Shown here one piece after another: positions 49,006 to 56,747 of a stretch of 64,000 nt of DNA. The stretch spans positions 1 to 64,000 of the forward strand of contig JAEHHF010000003.1 of NCBI GenBank assembly GCA_019248085.1, in the 5' to 3' direction. The position numbers were made by a program, and so were the translations under genes. The DNA comes from Candidatus Dojkabacteria bacterium S2_J21. GTDB taxonomy: Bacteria; Patescibacteria; Dojkabacteria; SC72. The notes beneath the pieces were generated by a model that saw only the letters and a program-made list of their open reading frames with translations, did not search any database and was not told the origin of the DNA. The first letter of the stretch is position 1, and every line of letters begins with the position of its first letter.

Positions 49006-49353
49006 ATGAATATAGAATTAATTAAAAAATACAAAAAAGAAGAAAAACCAAAGTTTAAAGTAGACGATTTTGTTAGATATATTAATTCAAATAATAACAA
49101 AGCTTTGAGAATTAATAATATTAATTGTGAAAGATATTATTTTGATAATTCAGGAATAGTATTAAGACTTAATGAAATGATTAAGTGGGAACCGCAAGCA
49201 GGTGAACTTTGTTGGTTTACAAATAATAAGGTAACAAATAACGCAAGATTAGCAGAATTTCATTCTCTAGACGGATGCTCATTTAAAGATAATACAGGAA
49301 GTTGGAAATATTGTGAACCATTCCTAAACTCAAAACCATCTTGGTTTAAATAA
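49006..49353 (+). CDS. Hypothetical protein, 115 residues
   Basis: AGAGGATAACTT precedes the ATG. Starts basic, then an SH3-like run of strands with Gly-Glu-Leu-Cys-Trp-Phe, a pattern repeated in several small phage proteins. Function unknown. Confidence 0.55.
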   Translation: MNIELIKKYKKEEKPKFKVDDFVRYINSNNNKALRINNINCERYYFDNSGIVLRLNEMIKWEPQAGELCWFTNNKVTNNARLAEFHSLDGCSFKDNTGSWKYCEPFLNSKPSWFK

Positions 49354-49614
49354 ATGTATAAAACACTTTATCAAAAAGAATCAAACCTTAATGATTTAAG
49401 AGCTCAATCTAAACAAATATTAACTGATGCAAGAATAAAAGATTATTCTAATTATATAGCTGTTAGAATATTTATGTTAAACGGAAGAGAGATTCTTATT
49501 TCAAGAATACAAGCTAATGTTTACTCAGTTGTTGTAAAAAACAAACTAGGACTAAAAATTGATGGATTTGAATTTGAAAATCTTGATTCAAACAAGTTTG
49601 AATTCATCAACTAA
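49354..49614 (+). CDS. Hypothetical protein, 86 residues
   Basis: ATG directly foll­ows the previous stop; no clear ribosome site, so probably coupled. Strand-rich. No motif. Confidence 0.5.
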   Translation: MYKTLYQKESNLNDLRAQSKQILTDARIKDYSNYIAVRIFMLNGREILISRIQANVYSVVVKNKLGLKIDGFEFENLDSNKFEFIN

Positions 49615-49626
49615 AAAGGATTTAAT

Positions 49627-49902
49627 ATGAAAGATTTATTACCAGTTGGTTTAATATACACTCTAATAATAACATCAGGAATGTATTTTAACTCAACATA
49701 TAAAACAGCCAAACAAGAACAGCAGAAGCTAGAAGCAATGCAAGTAGCTATATCAGTAAGCAAAGAGCTTGAAAAATCTCAAGAGATTACAAACTTCTCA
49801 ATAGACTATCTCATCAAAGAAAATCTTAGGCTTAAAAATAAGTTATCTGAATACAAGCATGTTGATTCTATTGTAAAGGATATACATCGGATTGCAGAGT
49901 AA
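49627..49902 (+). CDS. Membrane-anchored N-terminal part of a split transglycosylase
   Basis: 91 residues; AAAGGAT precedes the ATG. Hydrophobic segment at 5-22, then a coiled coil. Its last residues (Ile-Val-Lys-Asp-Ile-His-Arg-Ile-Ala) look like the helix that normally precedes a lytic transglycosylase domain, which is found in the next, overlapping frame. Confidence 0.6.
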   Translation: MKDLLPVGLIYTLIITSGMYFNSTYKTAKQEQQKLEAMQVAISVSKELEKSQEITNFSIDYLIKENLRLKNKLSEYKHVDSIVKDIHRIAE

Positions 49903-50224
49903 AGCACCAGAGGATGTGTATCTATTTTTAGCCTTAGCATTCACAGAATCATCGTTTGATTACTATGTAGATCATCGTGATAACGGAGCTACTGTAGGAC
50001 CATGTGGAACAGTTCTATACTACTGGGAAGACTTTCTAAAAGAACAAGATATTTCACCATATTCAATCCGTTCATGTGAAGCCATATACAATAATCTTCT
50101 AGACAGATACAAAACACCCTATCTGGCGCTAAAGAAGTATAAAGGTATAGAATCTAAAGAAAAAGAATGGATAATTAGAAAAGTATTCAAAATACAAAAA
50201 GAATTATTAAGGAAATACAAATGA
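49892..50224 (+). CDS. Lytic transglycosylase-like domain (SLT fold)
   Basis: 110 residues from the TTG at 49892, overlapping the previous gene by 11 bases. Phe-Leu-Ala-Leu-Ala-Phe-Thr-Glu-Ser-Ser-Phe (about 11-21) is the catalytic-Glu motif of SLT enzymes; Tyr-Lys-Thr-Pro-Tyr-Leu-Ala-Leu follows. Domain is short, so activity is uncertain. It is joined to the anchor by reinitiation or a -1 shift. Confidence 0.6.
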   Translation: MQSKAPEDVYLFLALAFTESSFDYYVDHRDNGATVGPCGTVLYYWEDFLKEQDISPYSIRSCEAIYNNLLDRYKTPYLALKKYKGIESKEKEWIIRKVFKIQKELLRKYK

Positions 50225-50520
50225 GAATTGAAGTAGGGAAAAAATATATTAATGCAGTAGGTGATATTGTTTCTATTGTTAAAATAGCAGAAGATCTAAA
50301 ATATGATTTTTCAGATCATGAAAGTTGTGACTATATGGACGATGGAAATTATTATTTTAATGGTCCAAAAAGCAAATATGATCTAATATGCGAAGTAAAT
50401 GATTTTATATTATATAGATATGAATATAAATTTATTACAAAGTATGAATTCTTATTAGAACACTATCTTCTGTACGGAGGAAATCCAGAATGGATAATCA
50501 ACAAGACAAATATGAAATAG
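50221..50520 (+). CDS. Hypothetical protein, 99 residues
   Basis: AAGGAAA precedes the ATG, which overlaps the previous stop. SH3-like N terminus (Val-Gly-Lys-Lys-Tyr-Ile), acidic centre, aromatic C terminus. Overlaps the next gene by 31 bases. Confidence 0.5.
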   Translation: MRIEVGKKYINAVGDIVSIVKIAEDLKYDFSDHESCDYMDDGNYYFNGPKSKYDLICEVNDFILYRYEYKFITKYEFLLEHYLLYGGNPEWIINKTNMK

Positions 50521-50681
50521 CACATAATCTGGCGCTAGATAAGCTAAAAGCTTGTAGTCAAAGAATAAACAATTCATGTATTAATTGCTCAATATTCTTC
50601 ACTTGTGAACTAAGGAAACACTATGTTAAAACAACTTATGAATCTATGTCGAAAGATACTTCAGGCGGATTCGAATTCTAA
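50490..50681 (+). CDS. Small Cys-containing protein, 63 residues
   Basis: GGAGG precedes the ATG. Cys residues at about 22, 30, 33 and 40 could bind metal. An inverted AGCGCCAG copy encodes Leu-Ala-Leu. No family. Confidence 0.5.
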   Translation: MDNQQDKYEIAHNLALDKLKACSQRINNSCINCSIFFTCELRKHYVKTTYESMSKDTSGGFEF

Positions 50682-50690
50682 AGGATTAAA

Positions 50691-51020
50691 ATGAAACACT
50701 TATTATCAATAATACTACTATCTGGCGCTTTATTTGCATCAACACCAAAATACCAAAGCGCACAGATACTTTCACTTCAAACAGAGGTTTATGACTGTAA
50801 TTTATGGATAGAAACATCTGGTAAGATCTTACTAGATATGTCAGAATCTAAATCAAATGAAGGTCTTATTTTGTTCTATGCAGACTTCACTTATGCATCT
50901 GAAAGAGCCATAGAAGAATGCAAGTATGTAGACGAAGACTCAACGGCTATACTAGAAGAGATAGCTTATGACTTAGAACTATATATGAATCAAATAAGGA
51001 ACAACAATGAAAACAGATGA
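50691..51020 (+). CDS. Secreted/periplasmic small protein
   Basis: 109 residues; AAAGGATTAAA precedes the ATG. A clear Sec signal peptide at 1-17 (Lys-His, hydrophobic core, Ala-Ser cleavage region). Mature part is acidic with two Cys. It could act in the periplasm on entry, exclusion or lysis; unknown. Confidence 0.65.
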   Translation: MKHLLSIILLSGALFASTPKYQSAQILSLQTEVYDCNLWIETSGKILLDMSESKSNEGLILFYADFTYASERAIEECKYVDEDSTAILEEIAYDLELYMNQIRNNNENR

Positions 51021-51237
51021 CAAAGTTGTCGTATGGCACAATACACACGCTGATGGACTATATATTTTTAGATACTTCTACAAATTTGACGAAAACGGAA
51101 AATGCATGACATATTTCAACGGTCAAACTTCATGGACAGATGAAAACAACTGGGAACCAAGAAGACGAGAAACCTGGGATAACTATATGACATATGAACA
51201 ATATTTAAAAGAAATAAAGGAAAACAATGCAAATTAA
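51007..51237 (+). CDS. Hypothetical protein, 76 residues
   Basis: AAGGAACAACA precedes the ATG. Trp- and Tyr-rich. Overlaps both neighbours. No motif. Confidence 0.5.
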   Translation: MKTDDKVVVWHNTHADGLYIFRYFYKFDENGKCMTYFNGQTSWTDENNWEPRRRETWDNYMTYEQYLKEIKENNAN

Positions 51238-51709
51238 TATAACTGAAATAATGAAAACAATCCTACTTGATGGTCAATTTGTTGATGGACATGGTTTTGA
51301 ACCAAGACATCCAATTGTTTATAATGCATTTATGCAATCACATTTAGACTTTGAAGAATTTCTGAAATCTTGCTTACTTGACAAAGCGCCAGAAGTAGAA
51401 GCTGTTAAACAATCTATGCAATACCTAAATATTGAACTTAGTCAACACAAAGCGCCAGATTATCTAACTGAAGAATCGGCAGAAGATTTTAAAAACAAAC
51501 TTAAAAAATATCATGAAGCAAAACAAGATCTATATGCATTATGTAATAACAAACTAACAACTGAACTTTCAAATCATATTATGTTTCAAGAACTTGAATA
51601 TATTAGCAATGGCAAAAAGCTTGAATGGGTTCAAAACACTTTATCATTCAAAGGTCAGCTAAGAGCTAACAAAATTATGGAGTTATCAGATGCTAACCAA
51701 GATACTTAA
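51227..51709 (+). CDS. Hypothetical helical protein, 160 residues
   Basis: AAAGGAAAAC precedes the ATG. Helical throughout. Two AGCGCCAG copies 66 bases apart (51385, 51451) encode Ala-Pro pairs. No motif. Confidence 0.55.
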   Translation: MQINITEIMKTILLDGQFVDGHGFEPRHPIVYNAFMQSHLDFEEFLKSCLLDKAPEVEAVKQSMQYLNIELSQHKAPDYLTEESAEDFKNKLKKYHEAKQDLYALCNNKLTTELSNHIMFQELEYISNGKKLEWVQNTLSFKGQLRANKIMELSDANQDT

Positions 51710-51932
51710 TTTCTTTAAACTTTTAGCAGCGCCATATCAAGGTAGCTCAGATACATTCATAAGAACATCTGAATCAATCAAACAAGAGTTTGCTAGGGCA
51801 AACCCTAATCTACCAAAGATAATGTCTCTAATCACTATCCTGGAGTCATTAATGGTAACACAAGGCGATGGAGAGATTATCAAAAAACACCAAGCTCAGT
51901 TCAGGGCATGTTTAGATAATTACTACATATGA
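51690..51932 (+). CDS. Hypothetical helical protein, 80 residues
   Basis: Overlaps the previous gene by 20 bases and the next small gene by four. Hydrophobic start, helical. No strong ribosome site. Confidence 0.5.
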   Translation: MLTKILNFFKLLAAPYQGSSDTFIRTSESIKQEFARANPNLPKIMSLITILESLMVTQGDGEIIKKHQAQFRACLDNYYI

Positions 51933-52015
51933 TGGAAGATATATTATTTTCTCTAATATTGGCAATAATACTATGGTTAATATTTTTAATAACGCCAGGT
52001 AAGGAGAAGCCATGA
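51929..52015 (+). CDS. Single-pass membrane peptide, 28 residues
   Basis: ATG overlaps the previous stop (ATATGATG) and the TGA overlaps the next ATG. Residues 5-23 are hydrophobic with two Trp/Phe turns. A membrane peptide embedded in a coupled operon. Confidence 0.5.
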   Translation: MMEDILFSLILAIILWLIFLITPGKEKP

Positions 52016-52458
52016 AGCAATCAGAAGCTGAAATGCTAATATGTACAAAAACATTATTTTCAAAAAAAATAATAATAAAAAATGAAGATTATTACAAAAA
52101 TATTCTTATTGGTAAAAACACAAAAATAAGTGATTTTTTAATAACTGAAAACGATAAAACTTTAATTACTTGCGGATCTAATTGTATATCATCTAAATGT
52201 ATTTCATGGGTTAAAACTAAGACTCACAGAGAAATGACTTATGCGGAACAAAAAAGATATGAAGAATATGAGAAAAAAGTTCATTCAGTATTTAATTCAT
52301 TAATAGGAATAAGAATTATATCAGAATCTGAAAAAGACTCAAATATTAATGAAGAACTTGCTAGCTTGAAAGAAGAATACAAAGATGTAGTTGATATTAA
52401 TCTAGAACTACCAGATTACGATAAAGAAGGTTACTGTCATCTATATAGCGCCAGATAG
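52012..52458 (+). CDS. Hypothetical protein, 148 residues
   Basis: AAGGAGAAGCC precedes the ATG. Lys-rich strands, several Cys (Cys-Gly-Ser-Asn-Cys, Ser-Lys-Cys). An AGCGCCAG copy ends the gene (Ser-Ala-Arg). No motif. Last gene before the third winged-helix module. Confidence 0.5.
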   Translation: MKQSEAEMLICTKTLFSKKIIIKNEDYYKNILIGKNTKISDFLITENDKTLITCGSNCISSKCISWVKTKTHREMTYAEQKRYEEYEKKVHSVFNSLIGIRIISESEKDSNINEELASLKEEYKDVVDINLELPDYDKEGYCHLYSAR

Positions 52459-52512
52459 AGGATACTGGAAACATTTTAATGTTTTATTTTTTTATCACTG
52501 ATGTGATGATGT

Positions 52513-52613
52513 CAGAAATCTCTTCCTGTTGCGCTCCGACTAGTCAAATTGTTCCACTACGCTGGCGCTTCGTTCCACAATTTCCCGTCGTTCGCTTCCA
52601 GGCGAGATTTCTG
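52513..52613 (+). repeat. Nested stem-loop element, type B, copy 2
   Basis: Outer stem CAGAAATCTC (52513-52522) with GAGATTTCTG (52604-52613). Inner stem AAATTGT (52546-52552) with ACAATTT (52577-52583). The 23-base 5' and 20-base 3' segments match the copy at 6444-6535 closely. Inside them CCTG/CAGG, GCG/CGC and CGAC/GTCG can pair. The loop contains an AGCGCCAG copy (52562). It precedes the operators of the winged-helix gene. Confidence 0.75.
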
Positions 52614-52698
52614 AGAGGGAGGTAGCTTTTGTTTTATTCGCTATATATTTACTTTAAACAGATGAATGCGTTAACCATGGTATCCAGATAGTATTTTC

Positions 52699-52786
52699 AA
52701 GGTACAGATTGTATACTTAAGGAGCTTTTAAAGGTACAAATCGTATACTTATAACGGTCAAGTTAAAACAAGGAGTACGATTTGTA
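52699..52786. promoter_or_regulatory. Direct-repeat operator upstream of winged-helix gene 52782
   Basis: AAGGTACARATYGTATACTTA-type 21-base repeats at 52699-52719 and 52731-52751 (32 bases apart), plus an inverted core TACGATTTGTA at 52776-52786 that covers the TTG start codon. Binding here would block translation start or transcription. Likely autoregulation. Confidence 0.75.
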
Positions 52787-53258
52787 TGAATATTTAGAAG
52801 ATTCTGATAGGGGAAGTGTATCTGCTATAGCCTTAAAGAAAGGTGAAAAGCTAGTTGTACAAACTGATAATCAAGTAAAAGATTTACCATACTTAAAAGT
52901 TGGTAATGGCAAAACTGGAAGATATGGAGAGAGCATGAATTTAATTCAAGAAATGGCTAAAATGACAAAGCCTGAGCAGGTTATGTTTGCGTTATTAGAA
53001 AAAGGTTTAGACTATTGGGATGAGAGATCTATTAATAAAGTTAAGCTAAACATGGATGAATTATCATCTACTGAAAAACAATATATCAAAAGAGCATATC
53101 CTTTGCTAGAAGGTAAAGGTATTATTATTAGAGTATCAAGAGGTGTCTATCAGATTAACCCAAGACTCATATTGGCTAAAGATTCAACTTTAGCAATACT
53201 TGAATGGGATAAGAAATGTAATCCTAAATTTAAAATTAATAAAGGACAAAAACAATGA
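52782..53258 (+). CDS. Winged-helix RepL-like regulator or initiator, paralogue 2
   Basis: 158 residues from the TTG at 52782, 7 bases after AAGGAG; no ATG fits. Residues 20-140 align along their length with the protein at 6639-7145 (Lys-Leu-Val-Val, Met-Thr-Lys-Pro-Glu, Ser-Thr-Glu-Lys-Gln-Tyr-Ile-Lys-Arg, Gln-Ile-Asn-Pro-Arg-Leu-Ile-Leu). Its operators have a different sequence from that paralogue. A type B nested element lies upstream; no element is seen after it. Confidence 0.7.
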   Translation: MYEYLEDSDRGSVSAIALKKGEKLVVQTDNQVKDLPYLKVGNGKTGRYGESMNLIQEMAKMTKPEQVMFALLEKGLDYWDERSINKVKLNMDELSSTEKQYIKRAYPLLEGKGIIIRVSRGVYQINPRLILAKDSTLAILEWDKKCNPKFKINKGQKQ

Positions 53259-53557
53259 TTGAATCTAAATACATCTACGATCTATCAGAATCTCAAATGC
53301 GTTCAATGAATACCATGAGCTACCCTGATGCGTTATTGTTTCAGCTAGAGGCTGCTAAGAAGCTCAATGAGAGGCTACTTCATGTTAATCATCTAGAACG
53401 AGACTTTCATAGGATTAATAAAGTTCACAAAGCTATCAAACACAATACTGGTAAGCTTAATGAGATTGGTTATTTTGATAAGCAGCAATCTTCTTATACT
53501 GGCGCTGTAAAGATTCATCCAAACCAATCATCTATTGATGATTTTCTAAAGGCTTAA
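53255..53557 (+). CDS. Hypothetical protein, 100 residues
   Basis: AAAGGACAAAAACA precedes the ATG, which overlaps the previous stop, so coexpressed with the winged-helix gene. Helical with many His and Lys; the C terminus ends in Ser-Ile-Asp-Asp-Phe-Leu, a common phage docking tail (inference). Confidence 0.55.
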   Translation: MIESKYIYDLSESQMRSMNTMSYPDALLFQLEAAKKLNERLLHVNHLERDFHRINKVHKAIKHNTGKLNEIGYFDKQQSSYTGAVKIHPNQSSIDDFLKA

Positions 53558-53559
53558 TA

Positions 53560-53949
53560 ATGTTTAAAAAACTAAAACAATTATTTAAAAACATATCATA
53601 TCTATGTAGCAATGATTTAGCTAAAGTTGAAAATAAACAATATATTGCAAACAAGAATACTGAATATGGATACATAACATCAATAGCTAAACTTAGATCT
53701 GATATTGATAAACAATTTAATATTGACTTAGATATTGATATAAAACCTAATATTAATGCTAATGTAATAATTACTGGTATTTATAGAGGTGAAGAATATA
53801 TTAAGCTTTATGACCTAAAACCAAAAGATTTTAATGATTTAGTTGAACAACTTAAAAACAGAGAAAAGTTTGGAGAAATCAGAAACATTGATGCAATCAT
53901 AAGTTTTCCAAAAAAAGAATTTAAAGCAAAATTTGATTATGCATTGTGA
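53560..53949 (+). CDS. Hypothetical protein, 129 residues
   Basis: AAGGCTTAATA precedes the ATG. A basic N-terminal helix, then strand-rich with Asp-Ile-Asp-Ile-Lys. No motif. Confidence 0.55.
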   Translation: MFKKLKQLFKNISYLCSNDLAKVENKQYIANKNTEYGYITSIAKLRSDIDKQFNIDLDIDIKPNINANVIITGIYRGEEYIKLYDLKPKDFNDLVEQLKNREKFGEIRNIDAIISFPKKEFKAKFDYAL

Positions 53950-53964
53950 ACAAGGAGAGTAAAT

Positions 53965-54213
53965 ATGGAAAATTTAAAAAATAAACAATGTGAATGCTTT
54001 AGCTGGGTGAGATGGCATGATGTAACTAATTGTGAAATACTAACATCAAATCATCATCCAGATTGTAAAAATAGAAATATAGAGCTAGAAGCAAAAGGTC
54101 ATATTAAAAATTTAATTAATCTTATAGAATATGAAGCATCAATGGGAGATGGTATTCCAGAAGAATTTTATCAAGATTATTTAGATGCAAAATTTTTCAT
54201 AGGATTAAAATAG
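53965..54213 (+). CDS. Small Cys/His phage protein, 82 residues
   Basis: AAGGAGAGTAAAT precedes the ATG. Cys-Glu-Cys-Phe-Ser-Trp-Val and His-His-Pro-Asp-Cys form a likely zinc site, like small conserved phage proteins of unknown role. Followed by island 3. Confidence 0.55.
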   Translation: MENLKNKQCECFSWVRWHDVTNCEILTSNHHPDCKNRNIELEAKGHIKNLINLIEYEASMGDGIPEEFYQDYLDAKFFIGLK

Positions 54214-54592
54214 ATAGCACAGAGGAGTAATCTTTACTTCTCGATGGTATTTATACCCATCCACGATGATGTAAAGAAATTAGCTGGCAACTTGCATAAA
54301 TGTTGCTTAGTTTGTTAAATTTTTAAATTATTGGCATTACAATGGTAAACCAAGATGTAGCTTCAAAATGCATTCTTGAAACCAAAATTTTTAGAGGTTA
54401 TAGTAGTTTATGTGAAAAGTAAAACAACAATAATCTCTAAATTTTACATTTAATAAGCGCCAGATAGATTGTACTCAACCAACATCAAGGAGACAACGCC
54501 TTAATGTAGTATAAAATTAGCTCACTGACTTATGGTCATAGAAACTCAATCAACACTGGCGCTTATTAAATGTAAAAAAAAAGGAAAAATAA
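54214..54592 (+). ncRNA. Structured non-coding island 3
   Basis: Hairpins near 54221-54241 and 54242-54260 (GATGG/CCATC); AGAGGTTAT pairs with ATAATCTCT around 54390-54440; then a perfect 18-pair stem from 54447-54464 to 54556-54573 whose arms both hold AGCGCCAG. The enclosed 91 bases show short helices only. It ends just before the next ribosome site. Confidence 0.6.
54447..54573 (+). ncRNA. RNA unit closed by an 18-pair stem made of the 8-mer
   Basis: ACATTTAATAAGCGCCAG (54447-54464) pairs without mismatch with the strand at 54556-54573. The stem is far longer than needed for stability and would be a substrate for RNase III-type processing. Confidence 0.65.
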
Positions 54593-54751
54593 ATGTTATC
54601 AGGATTATACAAAACAATATATGAAGGTGAAAAGATTAATGGTATTTATATACTTAAATTATCACCAGATAAAGCATCAAGAAGAGCTAATATTATAGCT
54701 GTTAAAACAACATGGAAAAAATATAATGAATTATTAGGAATGAAAAAATGA
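54593..54751 (+). CDS. Hypothetical basic protein, 52 residues
   Basis: AAAGGAAAAATAA precedes the ATG. Lys-rich, strand-rich. Stop overlaps the next ATG (ATGA). No motif. Confidence 0.5.
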   Translation: MLSGLYKTIYEGEKINGIYILKLSPDKASRRANIIAVKTTWKKYNELLGMKK

Positions 54752-54960
54752 ATAATATATTTGGAGTATTAGTTGGCATATCTATGCTTGTAGCAACAAT
54801 GTCTACAGGAATATACTTTTATGAAAAACAAAGTATTGAATACGCAAAAGCTGGTTTGGAACAATGTAAATATGGAAATTATAAAGCAATATGGGTTAAA
54901 GATTGCAATTCATATATTAAATCTAAAATAGAAGAAAACAATTTAAAAGGAAACAGATGA
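54748..54960 (+). CDS. Small membrane protein, 70 residues
   Basis: AGGAATGAAAAA precedes the ATG. One membrane segment at 5-24, then a basic tail with two Cys. Coupled to both neighbours. Confidence 0.5.
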   Translation: MNNIFGVLVGISMLVATMSTGIYFYEKQSIEYAKAGLEQCKYGNYKAIWVKDCNSYIKSKIEENNLKGNR

Positions 54961-55094
54961 AGACATCATTTACAAAACAAGACATAAACAGATACTCATG
55001 CTCTGGACATTTACCAAGATGCATCATGAATAGAGTCAGGGAATTACACATATTATCATTTAAAAGACTTCAAAGGATGAAAGATGGAAACTAA
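54957..55094 (+). CDS. Basic small protein, 45 residues
   Basis: AAAGGAAACAG precedes the ATG. Rich in Arg, Lys and Ser, with two Cys. A further 20-codon frame (55084-55146) with an AAAGGATG site overlaps its end. No family. Confidence 0.4.
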   Translation: MKTSFTKQDINRYSCSGHLPRCIMNRVRELHILSFKRLQRMKDGN

Positions 55095-55150
55095 TGGAAA
55101 TATAAAATCAAACAGAACTTGGCAAGAATGTCAAATAAAGGCGTAATAAA

Positions 55151-55813
55151 ATGAAAGTAACATTAAATGCATACACACCATTAGTTGTGTGTTCAGATGC
55201 AATTAGAGAATGCTGGCAATCACAAGATAAGTCAGACAATGGTGGAGAAAAAGATTTAGCACTAATAGATAGAGTTGGAAATCAATACAAACACTCTTCA
55301 ACATTAGAACACTTAACTTATTCTTTTACAATAGAAGGAATATCTAGAGCATGCTTGCAAGAACTAGCTAGACACAGAATGACTTCATTGTCTGTTAAGT
55401 CAACACGATATACTCTTAAAGAATTAAAAACAGAAGAAATTTTTGCATTAAACGACTTTAAGCGAGCAGAGCAATATATTGTAATCACAGGAAACGAAAT
55501 CGTAGATAATGCTTCTATAATTGGATTAAACAATTTAAGAAATATTTTACTTGAAGGAGTATCTAATGATATTGCTAAGTATTGTCTGATAGAATCATAC
55601 AAAACATCGTTAGCTTGGACTTTAAACGCAAGAAGCCTTCAAAACTTTTTAACACTTAGGTCATCTAAGGCTGCACTATGGGAAATAAGAAATTTAGCAA
55701 TAGCTGTGTACTTAGCTATTCCAGAAGACCATAAATTTTTATTTCATAATTCTGGAGAGATCAGACTTGTATCCGAAGCAATGAAATCATTAATAGGACA
55801 AGACGATGCCTAA
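55151..55813 (+). CDS. thyX: Flavin-dependent thymidylate synthase ThyX
   Basis: 220 residues. The ThyX signature Arg-His-Arg-X2-Ser-X4-Ser-X-Arg-Tyr is present at about 74-86, with the preceding His-Ser-Ser-X2-Glu-His and the C-terminal Leu-Arg-Ser-Ser-Lys-Ala-Ala-Leu-Trp-Glu-Ile-Arg helix. It makes dTMP from dUMP with methylene-tetrahydrofolate, FAD and NADPH, supplying nucleotides for phage DNA. Overlaps the next gene by eight bases. Confidence 0.92.
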   Translation: MKVTLNAYTPLVVCSDAIRECWQSQDKSDNGGEKDLALIDRVGNQYKHSSTLEHLTYSFTIEGISRACLQELARHRMTSLSVKSTRYTLKELKTEEIFALNDFKRAEQYIVITGNEIVDNASIIGLNNLRNILLEGVSNDIAKYCLIESYKTSLAWTLNARSLQNFLTLRSSKAALWEIRNLAIAVYLAIPEDHKFLFHNSGEIRLVSEAMKSLIGQDDA

Positions 55814-56192
55814 ATATCAAGTTGGACAATATGTTTGTTTTAATGAGTCTCAAAAATCATTAAACTCTAGTTTTCAAGAACTAGAAGTTTATGATGAATT
55901 TCAAGATAATCAAATAGCAAACATTACAGAACAAGGAAAATACATATTCGAAGATTTCTCAGGAGAATGGGATGAATCTATCATTTCAGGACTTTCAGAT
56001 GATCAAAGAATAGATTATGGATATATAATAAACAATCAAGCTATATTAGAGGATACAATCAATGAGATATCTAATTTTCATGGAATATCTCACGAAAGCG
56101 CCAGATTATTGTGTACAGATGAACTTATGTCTGAAATAGTAGAAGTTATGTTCTCAGCTCAAGAAGAATATATTCAAAATATAAAAGTATAA
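55806..56192 (+). CDS. Hypothetical acidic protein, 128 residues
   Basis: AGGACAAGACG precedes the ATG inside the thyX end. SH3-like start (Val-Gly-Gln-Tyr-Val-Cys), acidic helical C terminus. A copy of AGCGCCAG encodes Ser-Ala-Arg. Possibly a thyX-linked accessory protein by position. Confidence 0.5.
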   Translation: MPKYQVGQYVCFNESQKSLNSSFQELEVYDEFQDNQIANITEQGKYIFEDFSGEWDESIISGLSDDQRIDYGYIINNQAILEDTINEISNFHGISHESARLLCTDELMSEIVEVMFSAQEEYIQNIKV

Positions 56193-56462
56193 TTAAAAAA
56201 GGTTAAAATGAAAAACTAAGTGGCTGATTTATTAGCTACATATAAAGCTACATTGTTTCAATAACATATAATTTTAAAGTGTAATATCATCCGTAGACTT
56301 AAATATACTTCTTGTACGGACGCTAGGAAGTATTTAGCACTTTATAGTTTAGCAGTATCTGCAAACACTTACGCTAAGCCTCTGCATGCACGCTTAGCTT
56401 TTTTTTAATTAAGAATATATCTATATTTTTATTTAAGAAAATTTTACACAAAAGGAATCATA
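56193..56462 (+). ncRNA. Structured non-coding island 4 with candidate pseudoknot and terminator
   Basis: CCGTA (56291-56295) pairs with TACGG (56315-56319), while ATACTTC in its loop (56305-56311) pairs with GAAGTAT outside (56327-56333): an H-type pseudoknot. TAAAGTG/CACTTTA (to 56344) closes the whole. A terminator follows: GCTAAGC (56373-56379), GCTTAGC (56392-56398), then Ts. Probably a discrete phage small RNA. Confidence 0.65.
56373..56406 (+). terminator. Rho-independent terminator of island 4
   Basis: Seven-pair stem GCTAAGC/GCTTAGC with a 12-base loop that contains a TGCATGCA palindrome, followed by eight Ts. Confidence 0.85.
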
Positions 56463-56747
56463 ATGATAGATTGTATTAAAAACTTTTTTAAACCAAAATC
56501 TTTTCATGAAAAAATGAATGAGAAACATAGAGAAATAATGGATTATCATTTTAATCCTATTGAATTTAATTTGCAATCATCTACATATGTAATGATTAAA
56601 AGATTATTTAACGAACTTGATGATGAAAATATACAAATTATTGCAGATTTATATAATAAAGATGGCGACATAAAATTTATAACAAAACATTTAGATTTAG
56701 CAATAGTAGATGTTTTAAAACACAGAAAACTTATAAAGGAATCATAA
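56463..56747 (+). CDS. Hypothetical acidic protein, 94 residues
   Basis: AAAGGAATCATA precedes the ATG. Basic first 30 residues, then helical and acidic; a weak helix-turn-helix outline near 60-90. Stop overlaps the next ATG. Confidence 0.5.
   Translation: MIDCIKNFFKPKSFHEKMNEKHREIMDYHFNPIEFNLQSSTYVMIKRLFNELDDENIQIIADLYNKDGDIKFITKHLDLAIVDVLKHRKLIKES

Noticed and set aside
6444..52613. Nested elements as simple terminators
   Set aside because: No consistent T tract follows, and internal-loop words and spacer lengths are conserved.
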